From assembly GCA_017618195.1 (NCBI GenBank), contig JAFZUW010000055.1, positions 1 through 37,878 of the forward strand: a DNA stretch of 37,878 bases, given 5' to 3'. This stretch comes from Lachnospiraceae bacterium. Its GTDB lineage: Bacteria > Bacillota > Clostridia > Lachnospirales > Lachnospiraceae. Position numbers and translations under genes: made by a program. Under the pieces are notes generated by a model. The model was given only the letters and a program-made list of their open reading frames with translations, had not been told where the DNA came from and did no database searches. How positions within the stretch are numbered: the first letter of the stretch is position 1; the number at the start of each line of letters is the position of its first letter. Below, piece by piece: positions 20,883 to 28,816 of this stretch.

Positions 20883-21812
20883 TTATTTCACCGACGCCAG
20901 CTTCGCCGCCATCGTGTCCACGAGGTAGTGCCCGTCGATGATCCGGCCCCAGTTGTTTTCAGCATAGTTCTCGGTCTGACGGCGCGGCTTGTTATGATCC
21001 ACCATGTCCACCATGGCGTTCAATGCTCCCCACGCCGTTCCTCTGAACTTTTCGAGGTCCGGCATGAAGTAGCAGACCATGTACTCGTTCTTGACCCGGC
21101 GGGCGTTCTCCTTGATGCGTTCGCTGTCGTCTTCCTTCACCGGGAACAGCTCGTCGAGGATTTCCCGGATTTTGTCCGTGTTGATGGTAGTATTTGCCAG
21201 CCGGTCAGCGTACTCATCAAGGGATTCCATGTATTTCCCGGCAAGCTCCAAAGCCCGCTGAGCCTCGATGATCTTCTCCTGAACCTTACCGACGTGCTTG
21301 GCCGTCCATGACCGGGACGCGGTGTTGAGTGCCACGTTCAGGGTGTTGTTGCAGACTACCCGGATCGGAGTCATGCATACGCGGATCGATCCGGTCCCAT
21401 CGTGCGTGTTCGTGAAGCACATATAGGGTTCCACTTCATCCCCGGCGATGGTGGTGTCCGGCATCTTTGCCAGCAGCCAAATCCGACGTCCGCCGCTGAG
21501 ACTGCCCGCCGTTTCATAGTGAACTTCACCGCCAATCAGCTCGTCCGTGAACGCGAACGCTTCATCGTTCTGACAAACGGTGTACCGCCCGGAAACGATA
21601 CCGAGCACCCGCCCGTCGGAATCCCGCGTGTTCGCCTTGTATCCGGGGATTTCCTCACCGCCAGCGGTGAATACCGGCTTGCTTTCAACCTTCCAGTTGA
21701 GGCCGGCGAGGTTCAGAGCGTCCGCGCTGGTGGGAGCCTCTGCGACCATGGTTCCGAGGCCGTGCCACGGCTTCTCTCGGGTGTAGAACAGAGATTCGAT
21801 GTTGTGCGCCAT
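20883..21812 (-). CDS. DUF932 protein (phage/plasmid-like, TIGR03299 type)
   Basis: 309 aa. MAHNIESLFYTREKPWHGLGT is the classic start of this family, followed by GRVLGIVSGRYTVCQNDEAFAF, EPYMCFTNTHDGTGSIR, TPIRVVCNNTLNVAL and WGALNAMVDMVDH. Family members occur on phages, plasmids and integrative elements; their function is not established, with suggestions of roles in element maintenance or defence. CAGGAGGATC precedes the ATG. It lies in the accessory block rather than in a lytic operon. Confidence 0.88.
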   Translation of the reverse strand: MAHNIESLFYTREKPWHGLGTMVAEAPTSADALNLAGLNWKVESKPVFTAGGEEIPGYKANTRDSDGRVLGIVSGRYTVCQNDEAFAFTDELIGGEVHYETAGSLSGGRRIWLLAKMPDTTIAGDEVEPYMCFTNTHDGTGSIRVCMTPIRVVCNNTLNVALNTASRSWTAKHVGKVQEKIIEAQRALELAGKYMESLDEYADRLANTTINTDKIREILDELFPVKEDDSERIKENARRVKNEYMVCYFMPDLEKFRGTAWGALNAMVDMVDHNKPRRQTENYAENNWGRIIDGHYLVDTMAAKLASVK

Positions 21813-21902
21813 TGTGTGATCCTCCTGAAATGAATTGATTTTATTCGCCTTTTGGCTGGGATGCCGCCAGTTTACCGCCGACGGCTCAGGAGCGGGTTCC
21901 GG

Positions 21903-22163
21903 TCATTCCCATTCCCGGATAAGGTCGCTGTCATAGATCGGATGATCCTCTTCATACTCGCGAAGGAAGTCATCCTCCGTCATGTCCTCGGCCTTGATCC
22001 CGTGTCGCTTGCAGTACGGTTCATGCCGGAGCTGGAACGCGATTTCGCTCATCTCCTTGATCGTCTCGCTCCCGAGCATCATGTGAAGCTGGGCCGATCT
22101 CTTCATGAGCAGTTCGTTGAATACTGCGAGGACGATTCTCTGCTGACGTGCTGTGAATTCCAT
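21903..22163 (-). CDS. Hypothetical 86 aa protein
   Basis: Begins MEFTARQQRIVLAVFNELLMKRSAQLHMM and continues as helices, ending in an acidic tail (EDDFLREYEEDHPIYDSDLIREWE). GGAGAAAAGG precedes the ATG. Transcribed from the promoter at 22884-22912 with the 212 aa gene upstream and DUF932 downstream. No known domain is recognised. Confidence 0.6.
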   Translation of the reverse strand: MEFTARQQRIVLAVFNELLMKRSAQLHMMLGSETIKEMSEIAFQLRHEPYCKRHGIKAEDMTEDDFLREYEEDHPIYDSDLIREWE

Positions 22164-22181
22164 TGCCTTTTCTCCTTTTGA

Positions 22182-22820
22182 TTATTTGATAGTGTAGATG
22201 TTCCCGCGGACCTTGATGTTATAGGAAACCCTCTGATTTCCGAATCGGTTCGTGAAGATGTGCTTGAATACTTCGATGTCAGAGGCCTTGACGGTCTTGC
22301 ATCTGGGCTGTCTGCGGATGAACGGGAGCACGATTTCCTTGGCCTTGTCGCTGAGAAGTTCATCGCTGACGTCGCGGCGGGTACGGTGCTTCGCCATGGC
22401 TCTTTCGGTCCGGATATCTGACCACTCGAAAGCCTCTTCCTTCGAGCCGAACCAATCGCTGTTGCGTCCTCCGATGCGGTAGAAGTCAACCTCGCTGATG
22501 ACTTCGAGCTTATCGTTCCATATCGTGTCATATCCCTTGGAGCTGTGGGTGGTGATACGGTTCTCTTCGGCGTTAGCCTTGCCGACGATTAAGGCCACCC
22601 AGTTCAGTTCGTAGATTCTGATGCCCACGCCTTCGCCGGAATGTACGATCTTATCATCGGTGTTGAGAAGGATTCGGATGATGTCCTTTCCATCGGTGAG
22701 GTCGATCTTGGCGATCTCGCCCTGATGTCCGCCCATGGTAGAGGAATTGATTACGTATCCCTTTGCGATCCATTCGGATACGGTATCCGTGAACTTGCGG
22801 TTGATTTCTTCGAACTTCAT
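22182..22820 (-). CDS. Hypothetical 212 aa protein, first gene of the accessory block
   Basis: ATG 22820 with AAGGAAA upstream, MKFEEINRKFTDTVSEWIAKGYV. The N-terminal about 110 residues look like a beta-rich domain (KDIIRILLNTDDKI, GVGIRIYELNWVALIVG). The rest is basic and helical (TERAMAKHRTRRDVSDELL, RRQPRCKTVKAS), with a last VRGNIYTIK strand. Nucleic-acid binding is conceivable from charge. I do not recognise the family. It is driven by a near-consensus promoter, so it should be well expressed even in the prophage unless repressed. Confidence 0.65.
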   Translation of the reverse strand: MKFEEINRKFTDTVSEWIAKGYVINSSTMGGHQGEIAKIDLTDGKDIIRILLNTDDKIVHSGEGVGIRIYELNWVALIVGKANAEENRITTHSSKGYDTIWNDKLEVISEVDFYRIGGRNSDWFGSKEEAFEWSDIRTERAMAKHRTRRDVSDELLSDKAKEIVLPFIRRQPRCKTVKASDIEVFKHIFTNRFGNQRVSYNIKVRGNIYTIK

Positions 22821-22883
22821 TTGGTTTTCCTTTCCGGCGGCTTCGGGGTTATCCGCCCTCCCCTGTTCCTTTGTACCGTGTGA

Positions 22884-22912
22884 ATTATAACACATATACA
22901 GCTATAAGTCAA
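22884..22912 (-). promoter_or_regulatory. Strong sigma-70 promoter of the DUF932 accessory operon
   Basis: TTGACT (22912-22907) and TATAAT (22889-22884) are 17 bases apart on the minus strand, with an AT-rich upstream region (22913-22955) that could act as an UP element. It lies directly after the terminator at 22956-22983, so this operon is insulated from late transcription. Confidence 0.75.
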
Positions 22913-22955
22913 GAGGTTTTTTTCAACTTTTTCAGAAATTTTTTCAGAAGTAGAA

Positions 22956-22983
22956 AAAACCTCCGGGAAACCCCGGAGGTTTT
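22956..22983. terminator. Intrinsic terminator ending the late operon
   Basis: AAAACCTCCGGG and CCCGGAGGTTTT form a perfect 12-pair stem with a four-base loop. On the minus strand it is followed by further T residues (TTTTTTCTAC), just after the ferritin-like gene, closing the head-tail-lysis transcription unit. Confidence 0.85.
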
Positions 22984-22996
22984 CGCTTTTTTGCCG

Positions 22997-23296
22997 TCAG
23001 TCCGCCAGCATAACCTTGACTTCGTTGACGCGCTCGATCTGTCGCTTGTGGAGATAGTCGTATATCTCCATCATCCCCGGCGGGATGGTCTTTCCGGACT
23101 CCTTCACCGTGTTGATGGCCTTCACGACGTGATCGTGCAGCTTCCCGACGTGCCCGAGCTCTTCTTCCGAAAGCTCATGGAACATTTCGGAAAGGTCCGG
23201 ATCGGAGTCCTTGTACATGGCGGCATTCTCGGCATATTTCTTCGCATCGCCGATCTCTTCGTCTATAAACTCGGAGAGCTTCTTGATGATCTTCAT
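22997..23296 (-). CDS. Ferritin-like four-helix protein (99 aa)
   Basis: From ATG 23296: MKIIKKLSEFIDEEIGDAKKYAENAAMYKD, then MFHELSEEELGHVGKLHDHVVKAI and a last helix. Glu residues (EEIGDAKKYAE) and E-x-x-H (EEELGHVGKLHDH) are spaced as metal ligands of ferritin-like/rubrerythrin helices. Only about half of a diiron four-helix bundle is present, so a dimer or a non-enzymatic role is likely. It is the last gene of the late operon. The role in the phage is unknown; virion association is possible. Confidence 0.65.
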   Translation of the reverse strand: MKIIKKLSEFIDEEIGDAKKYAENAAMYKDSDPDLSEMFHELSEEELGHVGKLHDHVVKAINTVKESGKTIPPGMMEIYDYLHKRQIERVNEVKVMLAD

Positions 23297-23676
23297 TGTC
23301 TGTCCTCCTGTCCGTATCCGCACGCGACGCCTATCCTCCGCTTGATTTCGTCAAGGTCATCCACCCGGAACGTGAAGGTGTTTTCATTCTTGCCGAGGGA
23401 CGGGAGCGGGACGGGGAATTCCCGGTACTGCCGGAAGGTTTCCTCCATCGCACCGAACAGCGCGTCGATATCGCACATGCCGTTCTCGTCCGTGACAAGA
23501 ACCCGTTTGACAAGCGGATGCTCGAAGATGGGGTCGGCGAGGGAGTTGTTCATTTTGACAAGGTTCAGAGCCGTCGCAGCGATGAACTGCGCCGACCGGT
23601 CCCACATTTTCGGGACCAGCTCGTTTTCCGCATACGAGACGACGCCTTTGATGATCTGTGCTTTGTTGGCTCTCAT
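23293..23676 (-). CDS. Hypothetical 127 aa late protein
   Basis: Starts MRANKAQIIKGVVSYAENELVPKMWDRSAQFIAATAL and ends GVACGYGQEDRQ. ATGA coupling to the ferritin-like gene. The middle (NGMCDIDALFGAMEETFRQY) looks helical and the end (NTFTFRVDDLDEIKRRIG) is alpha/beta. I recall this small protein travelling with the two neighbouring genes in Clostridia phages and elements, suggesting they act together. Function unknown. Confidence 0.65.
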   Translation of the reverse strand: MRANKAQIIKGVVSYAENELVPKMWDRSAQFIAATALNLVKMNNSLADPIFEHPLVKRVLVTDENGMCDIDALFGAMEETFRQYREFPVPLPSLGKNENTFTFRVDDLDEIKRRIGVACGYGQEDRQ

Positions 23677-23737
23677 TTTTTCATCCTTTCAGTTCGGGCG
23701 GCGAACCGTAGCCCGCCGCCCTGTTTTGAAAATCGTA

Positions 23738-24190
23738 TCAGCCGCCCGTCGTGGTGGTCGTGCCGCCGGAAACGGTGGGAGCTTCAGCCGGAGGGGACTG
23801 CGGGAAGGGCGGGAAAGGTCTGACCTGCGCCGGTCCCCATCCGGGAGAGACGTTGCCGTTCGGAACGACAAGCTGAGTGAGGGAATACAGCTGCGCGATC
23901 TGCTGACCCATGAAGCCCATCGTCGCGTTTGCGCCAGCGGCCCACGTCTGGATGGCGTTCGCCTTGTCATCAGTGTACCGCTGAGATTTCAGGAGAGTAT
24001 TTTCCTGCACGAGGCCGAGTTCATACCGGGTGACGGGACGGTCTCCGGAATCCTGCGGAGGTGCGTTCCGCTGGCCGAGGCCCAAGAATCCGGCAAGTCC
24101 GCCCGCGCTGTTGAGAAGGCTGACGACGCCGCTTCCGATGCTGATGCCGAGGGCGGTGTTGGCTACGCCTTTGGATGCGAATTCTGCCAT
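23738..24190 (-). CDS. Hypothetical 150 aa late protein with Gly/Ala N-terminal segment
   Basis: ATG 24190 with GGAGG upstream. MAEFASKGVANTALGISIGSGVVSLLNS leads to AGGLAGFLGLG, a Gly-rich hydrophobic stretch that might insert into a membrane. A helical part (VQENTLLKSQRYTDDKANAIQTW) and a Pro/Thr-rich tail (FPPFPQSPPAEAP, TTTTTGG) follow. I associate this N-terminal motif with phage proteins near lysis genes. It could be a virion or membrane-active protein; not demonstrated. Confidence 0.65.
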   Translation of the reverse strand: MAEFASKGVANTALGISIGSGVVSLLNSAGGLAGFLGLGQRNAPPQDSGDRPVTRYELGLVQENTLLKSQRYTDDKANAIQTWAAGANATMGFMGQQIAQLYSLTQLVVPNGNVSPGWGPAQVRPFPPFPQSPPAEAPTVSGGTTTTTGG

Positions 24191-24200
24191 GATATAAACC

Positions 24201-24286
24201 TCCGTAAAAAGATTTTGTGTGTCGGGAAGCTGACCGTGGTGTCTCACATTACTCGCGCATAGGCATCACCCCATTCTTTTTACGGA
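24201..24286. repeat. Perfect 12-base inverted repeat flanking an intergenic gap
   Basis: TCCGTAAAAAGA (24201-24212) and TCTTTTTACGGA (24275-24286) enclose 62 bases between the endolysin and the next gene. The RNA could form a long-range hairpin that hides or exposes the ribosome site at about 24195-24205, since one arm abuts GGAGG. Confidence 0.5.
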
Positions 24287-24301
24287 TGGATTATTTACTT
24301 A

Positions 24302-24931
24302 TCAAAGCACCTCTCGCGCTCGGAAGAGCATCACGCACATCTCTTCCCGCGTCAGGCCGTCGCCGAGGGCATAGTCCCCGCCGCCTTTGCCTTTCAGAAT
24401 CCCGCGCTGGATGGCCCATTCCACCGCGTCCCGGGACCAGTCATGGCACTGTTTTTCCCACGGTTCCGGCTCAGGATCGTCCTTCATGCTGTCCGGGTCC
24501 CACACGAAGCCGACTGTGTTGGGTATGCCGAGGTACGAGCACGGGTCAAGCTGCGCGTTCTCCCCATCCCGTACCTCGAAATGCAGGTGAATCCCCGTGC
24601 TCCGGCCCGTAGAGCCTTCCATGCCGAGGATCTGCCCCGCTCCGACGCGTTCCCCCGGTTCCACAGCCCGAGCCGCGAGGTGGCAATAATAGGTATATCG
24701 CCCGTCGTCTGTCCAGACGGAGACATAGTTTCCCCACTCGGACGTCCTGTCGTTCGGGTCCGTTACGATACGGGAACGGATAACCTGCCCCGGCGATACC
24801 GCCCGGACATTGCGGTCGAACCCCACCAGATCTACACCGCCGTGCCACGAGTTCGCCTCGCCGGTGATCGGATCGGTACGATATCCGAACGGCGAAACGA
24901 CCTTGAACCCCGTCGAAAACGGCGTCTTCAT
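24302..24931 (-). CDS. Endolysin: M23 peptidase with C-terminal SLH-like domain
   Basis: 209 aa. Residues 8-145 form an M23 (LytM) metallopeptidase: SPFGYRTDPITG, HGGVDLVG with His and Asp zinc ligands, GNYVSVWTDDGRYTYYCHLA, VGAGQILGMEGSTGRSTGIHLHFEVRDG with His-x-His. The last about 60 residues (WSRDAVEWAIQRGILKG, LGDGLTREEMCVMLFRA) match an S-layer homology unit, a wall-binding module. It should cut peptide cross-bridges at lysis. It overlaps the holin gene by four bases. Confidence 0.9.
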   Translation of the reverse strand: MKTPFSTGFKVVSPFGYRTDPITGEANSWHGGVDLVGFDRNVRAVSPGQVIRSRIVTDPNDRTSEWGNYVSVWTDDGRYTYYCHLAARAVEPGERVGAGQILGMEGSTGRSTGIHLHFEVRDGENAQLDPCSYLGIPNTVGFVWDPDSMKDDPEPEPWEKQCHDWSRDAVEWAIQRGILKGKGGGDYALGDGLTREEMCVMLFRAREVL

Positions 24932-25215
24932 TTTCCGTCGTCCCCCATGTCCGGATAGTGGTATTCGGTGATCTCCGGCTTCGCTGCGTCTTCAAGCTCC
25001 GGCAGACCAGCCAGAGACATTAAGAGGCTGTTAATACCGCAGATCATACCCGTTGCCAGCCATGCCAAAATGGCATAGATAACGGATATGTCAAAATTCC
25101 GAATCATTGCAACCGTCACAGGAACGCCAACCGGCATCGTACCGGCAAGGCTCTGAGCTATTGTCCGCAAAGCACGGATTCCGGCTTTCTTCCACCATTC
25201 TTTCCAGTCGCGCAT
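24928..25215 (-). CDS. Holin (r1t-like)
   Basis: 95 aa with a basic N-terminal WKEWWKKAGIRALRTIAQS, a short hydrophobic stretch (MPVGVPVTVAMI), and a main hydrophobic helix pair (VIYAILAWLATGMICGINSLLMSLAG), then an acidic hydrophilic C terminus. This arrangement and the ATGA overlap with endolysin fit an r1t-type holin that permeabilises the membrane at lysis. The ATG has CGGAGG upstream. Confidence 0.8.
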   Translation of the reverse strand: MRDWKEWWKKAGIRALRTIAQSLAGTMPVGVPVTVAMIRNFDISVIYAILAWLATGMICGINSLLMSLAGLPELEDAAKPEITEYHYPDMGDDGK

Positions 25216-25228
25216 GTTGCACCTCCGT

Positions 25229-25531
25229 TTATTTGTTAATCATAGTCTGAAGCGCGGCAATTTTTTCGTGCGCGCTTGTGTCAGACGTCTCGACCTTTAC
25301 AAGCCGCTCGACAAATTCAAGGTTCATTTTGCGCTGTTCCCGCTGTTCTGCTTTGATATCGTTGACGCCGCTTTTGATTTCGCCGAGGTCCGTCATGATT
25401 GATCCGGTATTTTTGCCCTCTTCGATGTCGTCCTTTTTTTGACTTCTTCTGAATTTATCGTACCCGAAGACTATTGCGCACAACGAGGAAACAACGGTGA
25501 GGATCGTCAAAACAATTTCCAAATTAGACAT
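25229..25531 (-). CDS. XhlA-like membrane-associated lysis protein
   Basis: From ATG 25531 (GGGGGA upstream), 100 aa. An N-terminal membrane helix (LEIVLTILTVVSSLCAIVFGY) is followed by a basic patch and a long coiled coil (DLGEIKSGVNDIKAEQREQRKMNLEF, TSAHEKIAALQTMI). This is the inverse of the usual XhlA order (coiled coil then membrane helix), but the combination next to a holin suggests a holin partner or second holin. Its 13-base gap to the holin supports co-expression. Confidence 0.65.
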   Translation of the reverse strand: MSNLEIVLTILTVVSSLCAIVFGYDKFRRSQKKDDIEEGKNTGSIMTDLGEIKSGVNDIKAEQREQRKMNLEFVERLVKVETSDTSAHEKIAALQTMINK

Positions 25532-25541
25532 GTTCCCCCTC

Positions 25542-25925
25542 CTACACCAGCACCGGGTCAACCCCGGCCTGCTCGATCTCCAGCGTGACGCCGTACCATT
25601 GCTCCACGCCCTCGTCGTCGTATTTGAACGACTTGAATTCCGGCATCCCGACGTAACATTCGTCCTGCCGGTCCCCTTCGAGGGACGGCCACTGCACCGT
25701 AAGAACGGCGTTTCGGGAGATCATCTGTTTGAGCTTAATAAGACTTGCCACGGACAGCCAGCCGGTCGGGACGTTCAGCTTGTTTTTGATCCCTGTCACA
25801 TCCATGACAGTTTTCCCGGACGCCATGACCGCCCGTTCCCCGACGATTTCAGGCGTCCACTCAAACTCCAGATCGGAAAGAAGCTGAACGGTATCTTTTC
25901 CGTCCGTTATCGAAATCCTACGCAT
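25542..25925 (-). CDS. Distal/minor tail protein (127 aa)
   Basis: I chose ATG 25925, which overlaps the tape-measure stop by eight bases, over the longer frame that runs into that gene. MRRISITDGKDTVQLLSDLEF, RAVMASGKTVMDVTGIKNKLNVPTG and QWYGVTLEIEQ fit a tail protein family that follows tape measure in Bacillota siphophages. It is probably part of the distal tail complex. Unusually, lysis genes follow immediately and no hub or fibre genes are here. Confidence 0.7.
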   Translation of the reverse strand: MRRISITDGKDTVQLLSDLEFEWTPEIVGERAVMASGKTVMDVTGIKNKLNVPTGWLSVASLIKLKQMISRNAVLTVQWPSLEGDRQDECYVGMPEFKSFKYDDEGVEQWYGVTLEIEQAGVDPVLV

Positions 25926-28566
25926 ACGCCACTTCCTTTCCGTTACCCTTCTGCGTCGTCGTCCGGCGGAGCGGATCATACAGCGCACGCGCCGCGATGT
26001 CCCCGTCAAGGACGAGGTTGATTTCTATCGGGTCACCGTTGCGCGAACCGTATAAGGCCATGTTCGATGAAATCCCAGCAGCGGACGAACGCCCGATGGC
26101 GGAGTCAGAGAATTTCGCCTGCACCGTCTCGCTCAGGCCTTCGAGGTCATTTTCGACCTGCATTTCCAGCGTTCCGAATTCCCGGCCCCAGCCCTGTTCC
26201 ATACCGGCCACAAGGTTTTTACCGATCCCGGCAAAAACTGTTGACGGGGAATGAATTCCGAAGAAACCGAGAACGCTGTCAACAAGCCCGTCGAGGAGGC
26301 TCATCACCCAATTTTTAAACACGTCCCACGATTCACTCAGACCCTTTTTAATACCATCGACGATACCTTTGCCGACTTCCCAAAATTTACTCGGAAATTC
26401 CTTAAACCACCCCAGCATGGAATTGAATTTCTCCGGGACCCATTCCGTACAGAAGCGGCCGACTGCATCTACGGCGGCTTTGGCACCTTCCGAAAATGCG
26501 GTCCAGAGTTCGTTGACGCTGTTTCGGAAATCCTCGTTGACTGCGTATGCCGTCACAAGCCCGGCGGCAAGTGCGCCGATCGCAGTCACAACGAGCATCA
26601 CGGGGTTTGCGTTCATTGCGGCGTTTAAGATTCCCTGTGCAACCGCCATCGCTTTAGCCGCAAGTTCTCCGGACACAAGTGCGGATTTCAGCAGTATGAA
26701 ACCTGTCGAAACCGTGCTGACAATTTGCATCGCTATCAGTCCACCCGCGACCGCCGCGACCCATGGCGCCCACTTTTCAAAGCTGTCCGCAAGGTCTTTC
26801 ACCGTTTCGGCGATTCCGTTTGCCAGATGCCCGGCGAGCTCTCCGATTTTCGAGGCAACCGTCCCGAGACCCTCTCCCGCGCTTTTAATCGCCGAGCCGA
26901 GAGCGTCGGAAAACGGGGCGAACAGATCTGCAATGACTCCAGCTACAGATTCGATGGCGTCAACCGCGGCTCCTTCGTCGAAGACCTCAAAGAATTTCTG
27001 AATGCCGCTTGCAACGCCTTTGATTACGGATTCCCCGGCGATAAGAAAATTCCCAAACAGGTCGGCGGCATGGTCGGCAATGTCTCCGATGATCTTCCCG
27101 ACGTCCGAAGATTCAAACGCGCTCAGAAATTCCTTCACGCTTCCGGCAACCGCGCCTATCGTGTCGCTTGCGATCCCGGCAAAAGACGCGCCGAATTCCT
27201 GAACCTTTTCGGCGATATCCGCAATCTTTTCGGCAGCCACCTCTTCCATGCTTGCCGCGAATTCGGACACAGCCGCTCCCGCTGTTTGAATGGCTTCCCC
27301 GAACGGCCCGAGCTGCCCGGCGAGGTCGGAGAGCTTGTCTATCACGAAGCCGCCGATCATGTCCCCGATCGTCGAAAACGCCTCCGACAGTCCTCCGTTG
27401 TTGATGGCATCCGTCAGCTGAGACATCACCTCGGACGCGGTTTGCGCCATGTCCCGAAGCGGTTCCTTCGCCTTGTCATAAATCGCGGTTTTCAGCCCGT
27501 CGAACGCGGACTGGAAGATCGTCACGTCGCCTTGCAAGTTGTCCAGCTGTGTCGCGGCCATTTCCGCCGCCGCACCGATCCCGCCCATTGCCTCTGACGC
27601 GGAATCGATCGTCGCCGCAAGGCTGTTATAATCCGCTTCGGACGTGTTGATGATCGCCAGCATTCCGGACATGGCTTCCTGACCGAACAGCAAAGCCGCC
27701 GTCTCAGCTTGCTGAGACGCGTCAAGCCCGGAAAACGCATCCCGAAGGACACTAACCACTTCGGAGAACGACCGCATGTTTCCGTCCGCTTCAGTTAAAA
27801 CACCGCCATCAAGCCCCAGCCGCGCCATAGCCGCAGCCGCGTCATCTGTGGGTTTTACAAGCCGTGTGATCGCCGCCCGAAGCGCGGTACCCGCCTGACC
27901 GCCTTTGATGCCCGAATTCGCCATCGTGCCGATCGCTGTTGCCATATCCTCGACGGAGTAGCCCATCGTCCCGGCCAGAGGCGCGACGTATTTGAAGGTC
28001 TCACCCATCATGCTGACGTTCGTGTTTGCCGCCGCAGATGCCGCCGCAAGAACGTCCGCAAAATGCCCGGAATCTTCTGCCGACAGTCCGAAAGCCGTCA
28101 GCGCATCCGTCACGATGTCCGACGTCGTGGCAAGATCTTCGCCGGACGCCGCCGCGAGGTTCATGATACCCTCGATACCGGACAGCATAGATTCGGCGTC
28201 CCACCCGGCCATGGCCATATAGGAGAACGCCTCAGCCGCTTCCGTGGCAGTGAATTTCGTGGTCGCGCCCATTTCCTTCGCCTTGTCCCGAAGGGAATCA
28301 AATTCCTCCCCGGTCGCGCCGGAAATCGCCGCCACGTTCGACATCGCCGCGTCGAAATTCATGCCGGTCTGCACGGATTCCTTTCCGAGATCGATCAACC
28401 CGGACGCGGCCTTTGTCGCCATATTCCCGACCATTGTCCCGACGGCGACCTCGCCCGTTCCGACGCTCGACCCGAGGCTCTGGAATGCTCCCTGTGCCTC
28501 CTGCACGCCTTGCATGAACGCATCGCCGTTCAAGGAGATGGTCGCCTGAAGGTCAAAAATATTCAT
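25918..28566 (-). CDS. Tape-measure protein (TP901 family)
   Basis: 882 aa. The N-terminal third is the TP901 core: AAMSNVAAISGATGEEFDSLRDKAKEMGATTKFTATEAAEAFSYMAMAGWD (shown in parts), MANSGIKGGQAGTALRAAITRL, LFGQEAMSGMLAII. The middle has amphipathic helices in repeat-like units (VSEFAASMEEVAAEKIADIAEKV), and two hydrophobic segments lie near residues 625-690. At about 0.15 nm per residue the tail would be about 130 nm. The start has a weak GGTGAC site and follows the 75 aa gene closely. Confidence 0.95.
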   Translation of the reverse strand: MNIFDLQATISLNGDAFMQGVQEAQGAFQSLGSSVGTGEVAVGTMVGNMATKAASGLIDLGKESVQTGMNFDAAMSNVAAISGATGEEFDSLRDKAKEMGATTKFTATEAAEAFSYMAMAGWDAESMLSGIEGIMNLAAASGEDLATTSDIVTDALTAFGLSAEDSGHFADVLAAASAAANTNVSMMGETFKYVAPLAGTMGYSVEDMATAIGTMANSGIKGGQAGTALRAAITRLVKPTDDAAAAMARLGLDGGVLTEADGNMRSFSEVVSVLRDAFSGLDASQQAETAALLFGQEAMSGMLAIINTSEADYNSLAATIDSASEAMGGIGAAAEMAATQLDNLQGDVTIFQSAFDGLKTAIYDKAKEPLRDMAQTASEVMSQLTDAINNGGLSEAFSTIGDMIGGFVIDKLSDLAGQLGPFGEAIQTAGAAVSEFAASMEEVAAEKIADIAEKVQEFGASFAGIASDTIGAVAGSVKEFLSAFESSDVGKIIGDIADHAADLFGNFLIAGESVIKGVASGIQKFFEVFDEGAAVDAIESVAGVIADLFAPFSDALGSAIKSAGEGLGTVASKIGELAGHLANGIAETVKDLADSFEKWAPWVAAVAGGLIAMQIVSTVSTGFILLKSALVSGELAAKAMAVAQGILNAAMNANPVMLVVTAIGALAAGLVTAYAVNEDFRNSVNELWTAFSEGAKAAVDAVGRFCTEWVPEKFNSMLGWFKEFPSKFWEVGKGIVDGIKKGLSESWDVFKNWVMSLLDGLVDSVLGFFGIHSPSTVFAGIGKNLVAGMEQGWGREFGTLEMQVENDLEGLSETVQAKFSDSAIGRSSAAGISSNMALYGSRNGDPIEINLVLDGDIAARALYDPLRRTTTQKGNGKEVAYA

Positions 28567-28568
28567 AG

Positions 28569-28796
28569 TTACGTCACCGTAATCCCCGCTTTATTTACAA
28601 CGTCCGCGATAATTTCTTCCGCGCTCCGATTGTCCTGCTGCCGCTTTCCGTTCAACGTTTCGACCCATCTGGCGTTCAAAACTGTCCCGCCGCCGATGTG
28701 GGCCGTATTGTCTATAAGAATTTTCGCCGCATCGGTCAAATATACACGATACGATTGGTCTCGCGTATATTCATTCCATGCAGCCCGGAGCCACAC
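28569..28796 (-). CDS. Tail assembly chaperone, second part (T-like)
   Basis: The 75-codon frame opens with GTG at 28796 and has no ribosome site (CTTCCGCGTCCTTTTTCTTC precedes). The product WLRAAWNEYTRDQSYRVYLTDAAK looks like the T extension of siphophage GT chaperones. The same reading frame is open upstream for at least 25 codons through the end of the 122 aa gene, in the -1 register relative to it. This is the arrangement expected if it is reached by -1 frameshifting rather than initiated at GTG. Confidence 0.65.
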   Translation of the reverse strand: MWLRAAWNEYTRDQSYRVYLTDAAKILIDNTAHIGGGTVLNARWVETLNGKRQQDNRSAEEIIADVVNKAGITVT

Positions 28797-28816
28797 GAAG
28801 AAAAAGGACGCGGAAG

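Noticed and set aside
22871-24262. 463-codon plus-strand frame
   Set aside because: It crosses a terminator and several minus-strand genes with good ribosome sites and is compositionally an antisense frame.
24302-25561. Insertion sequence or transposase
   Set aside because: No transposase motifs or terminal repeats with target duplications were found here or elsewhere in the window.
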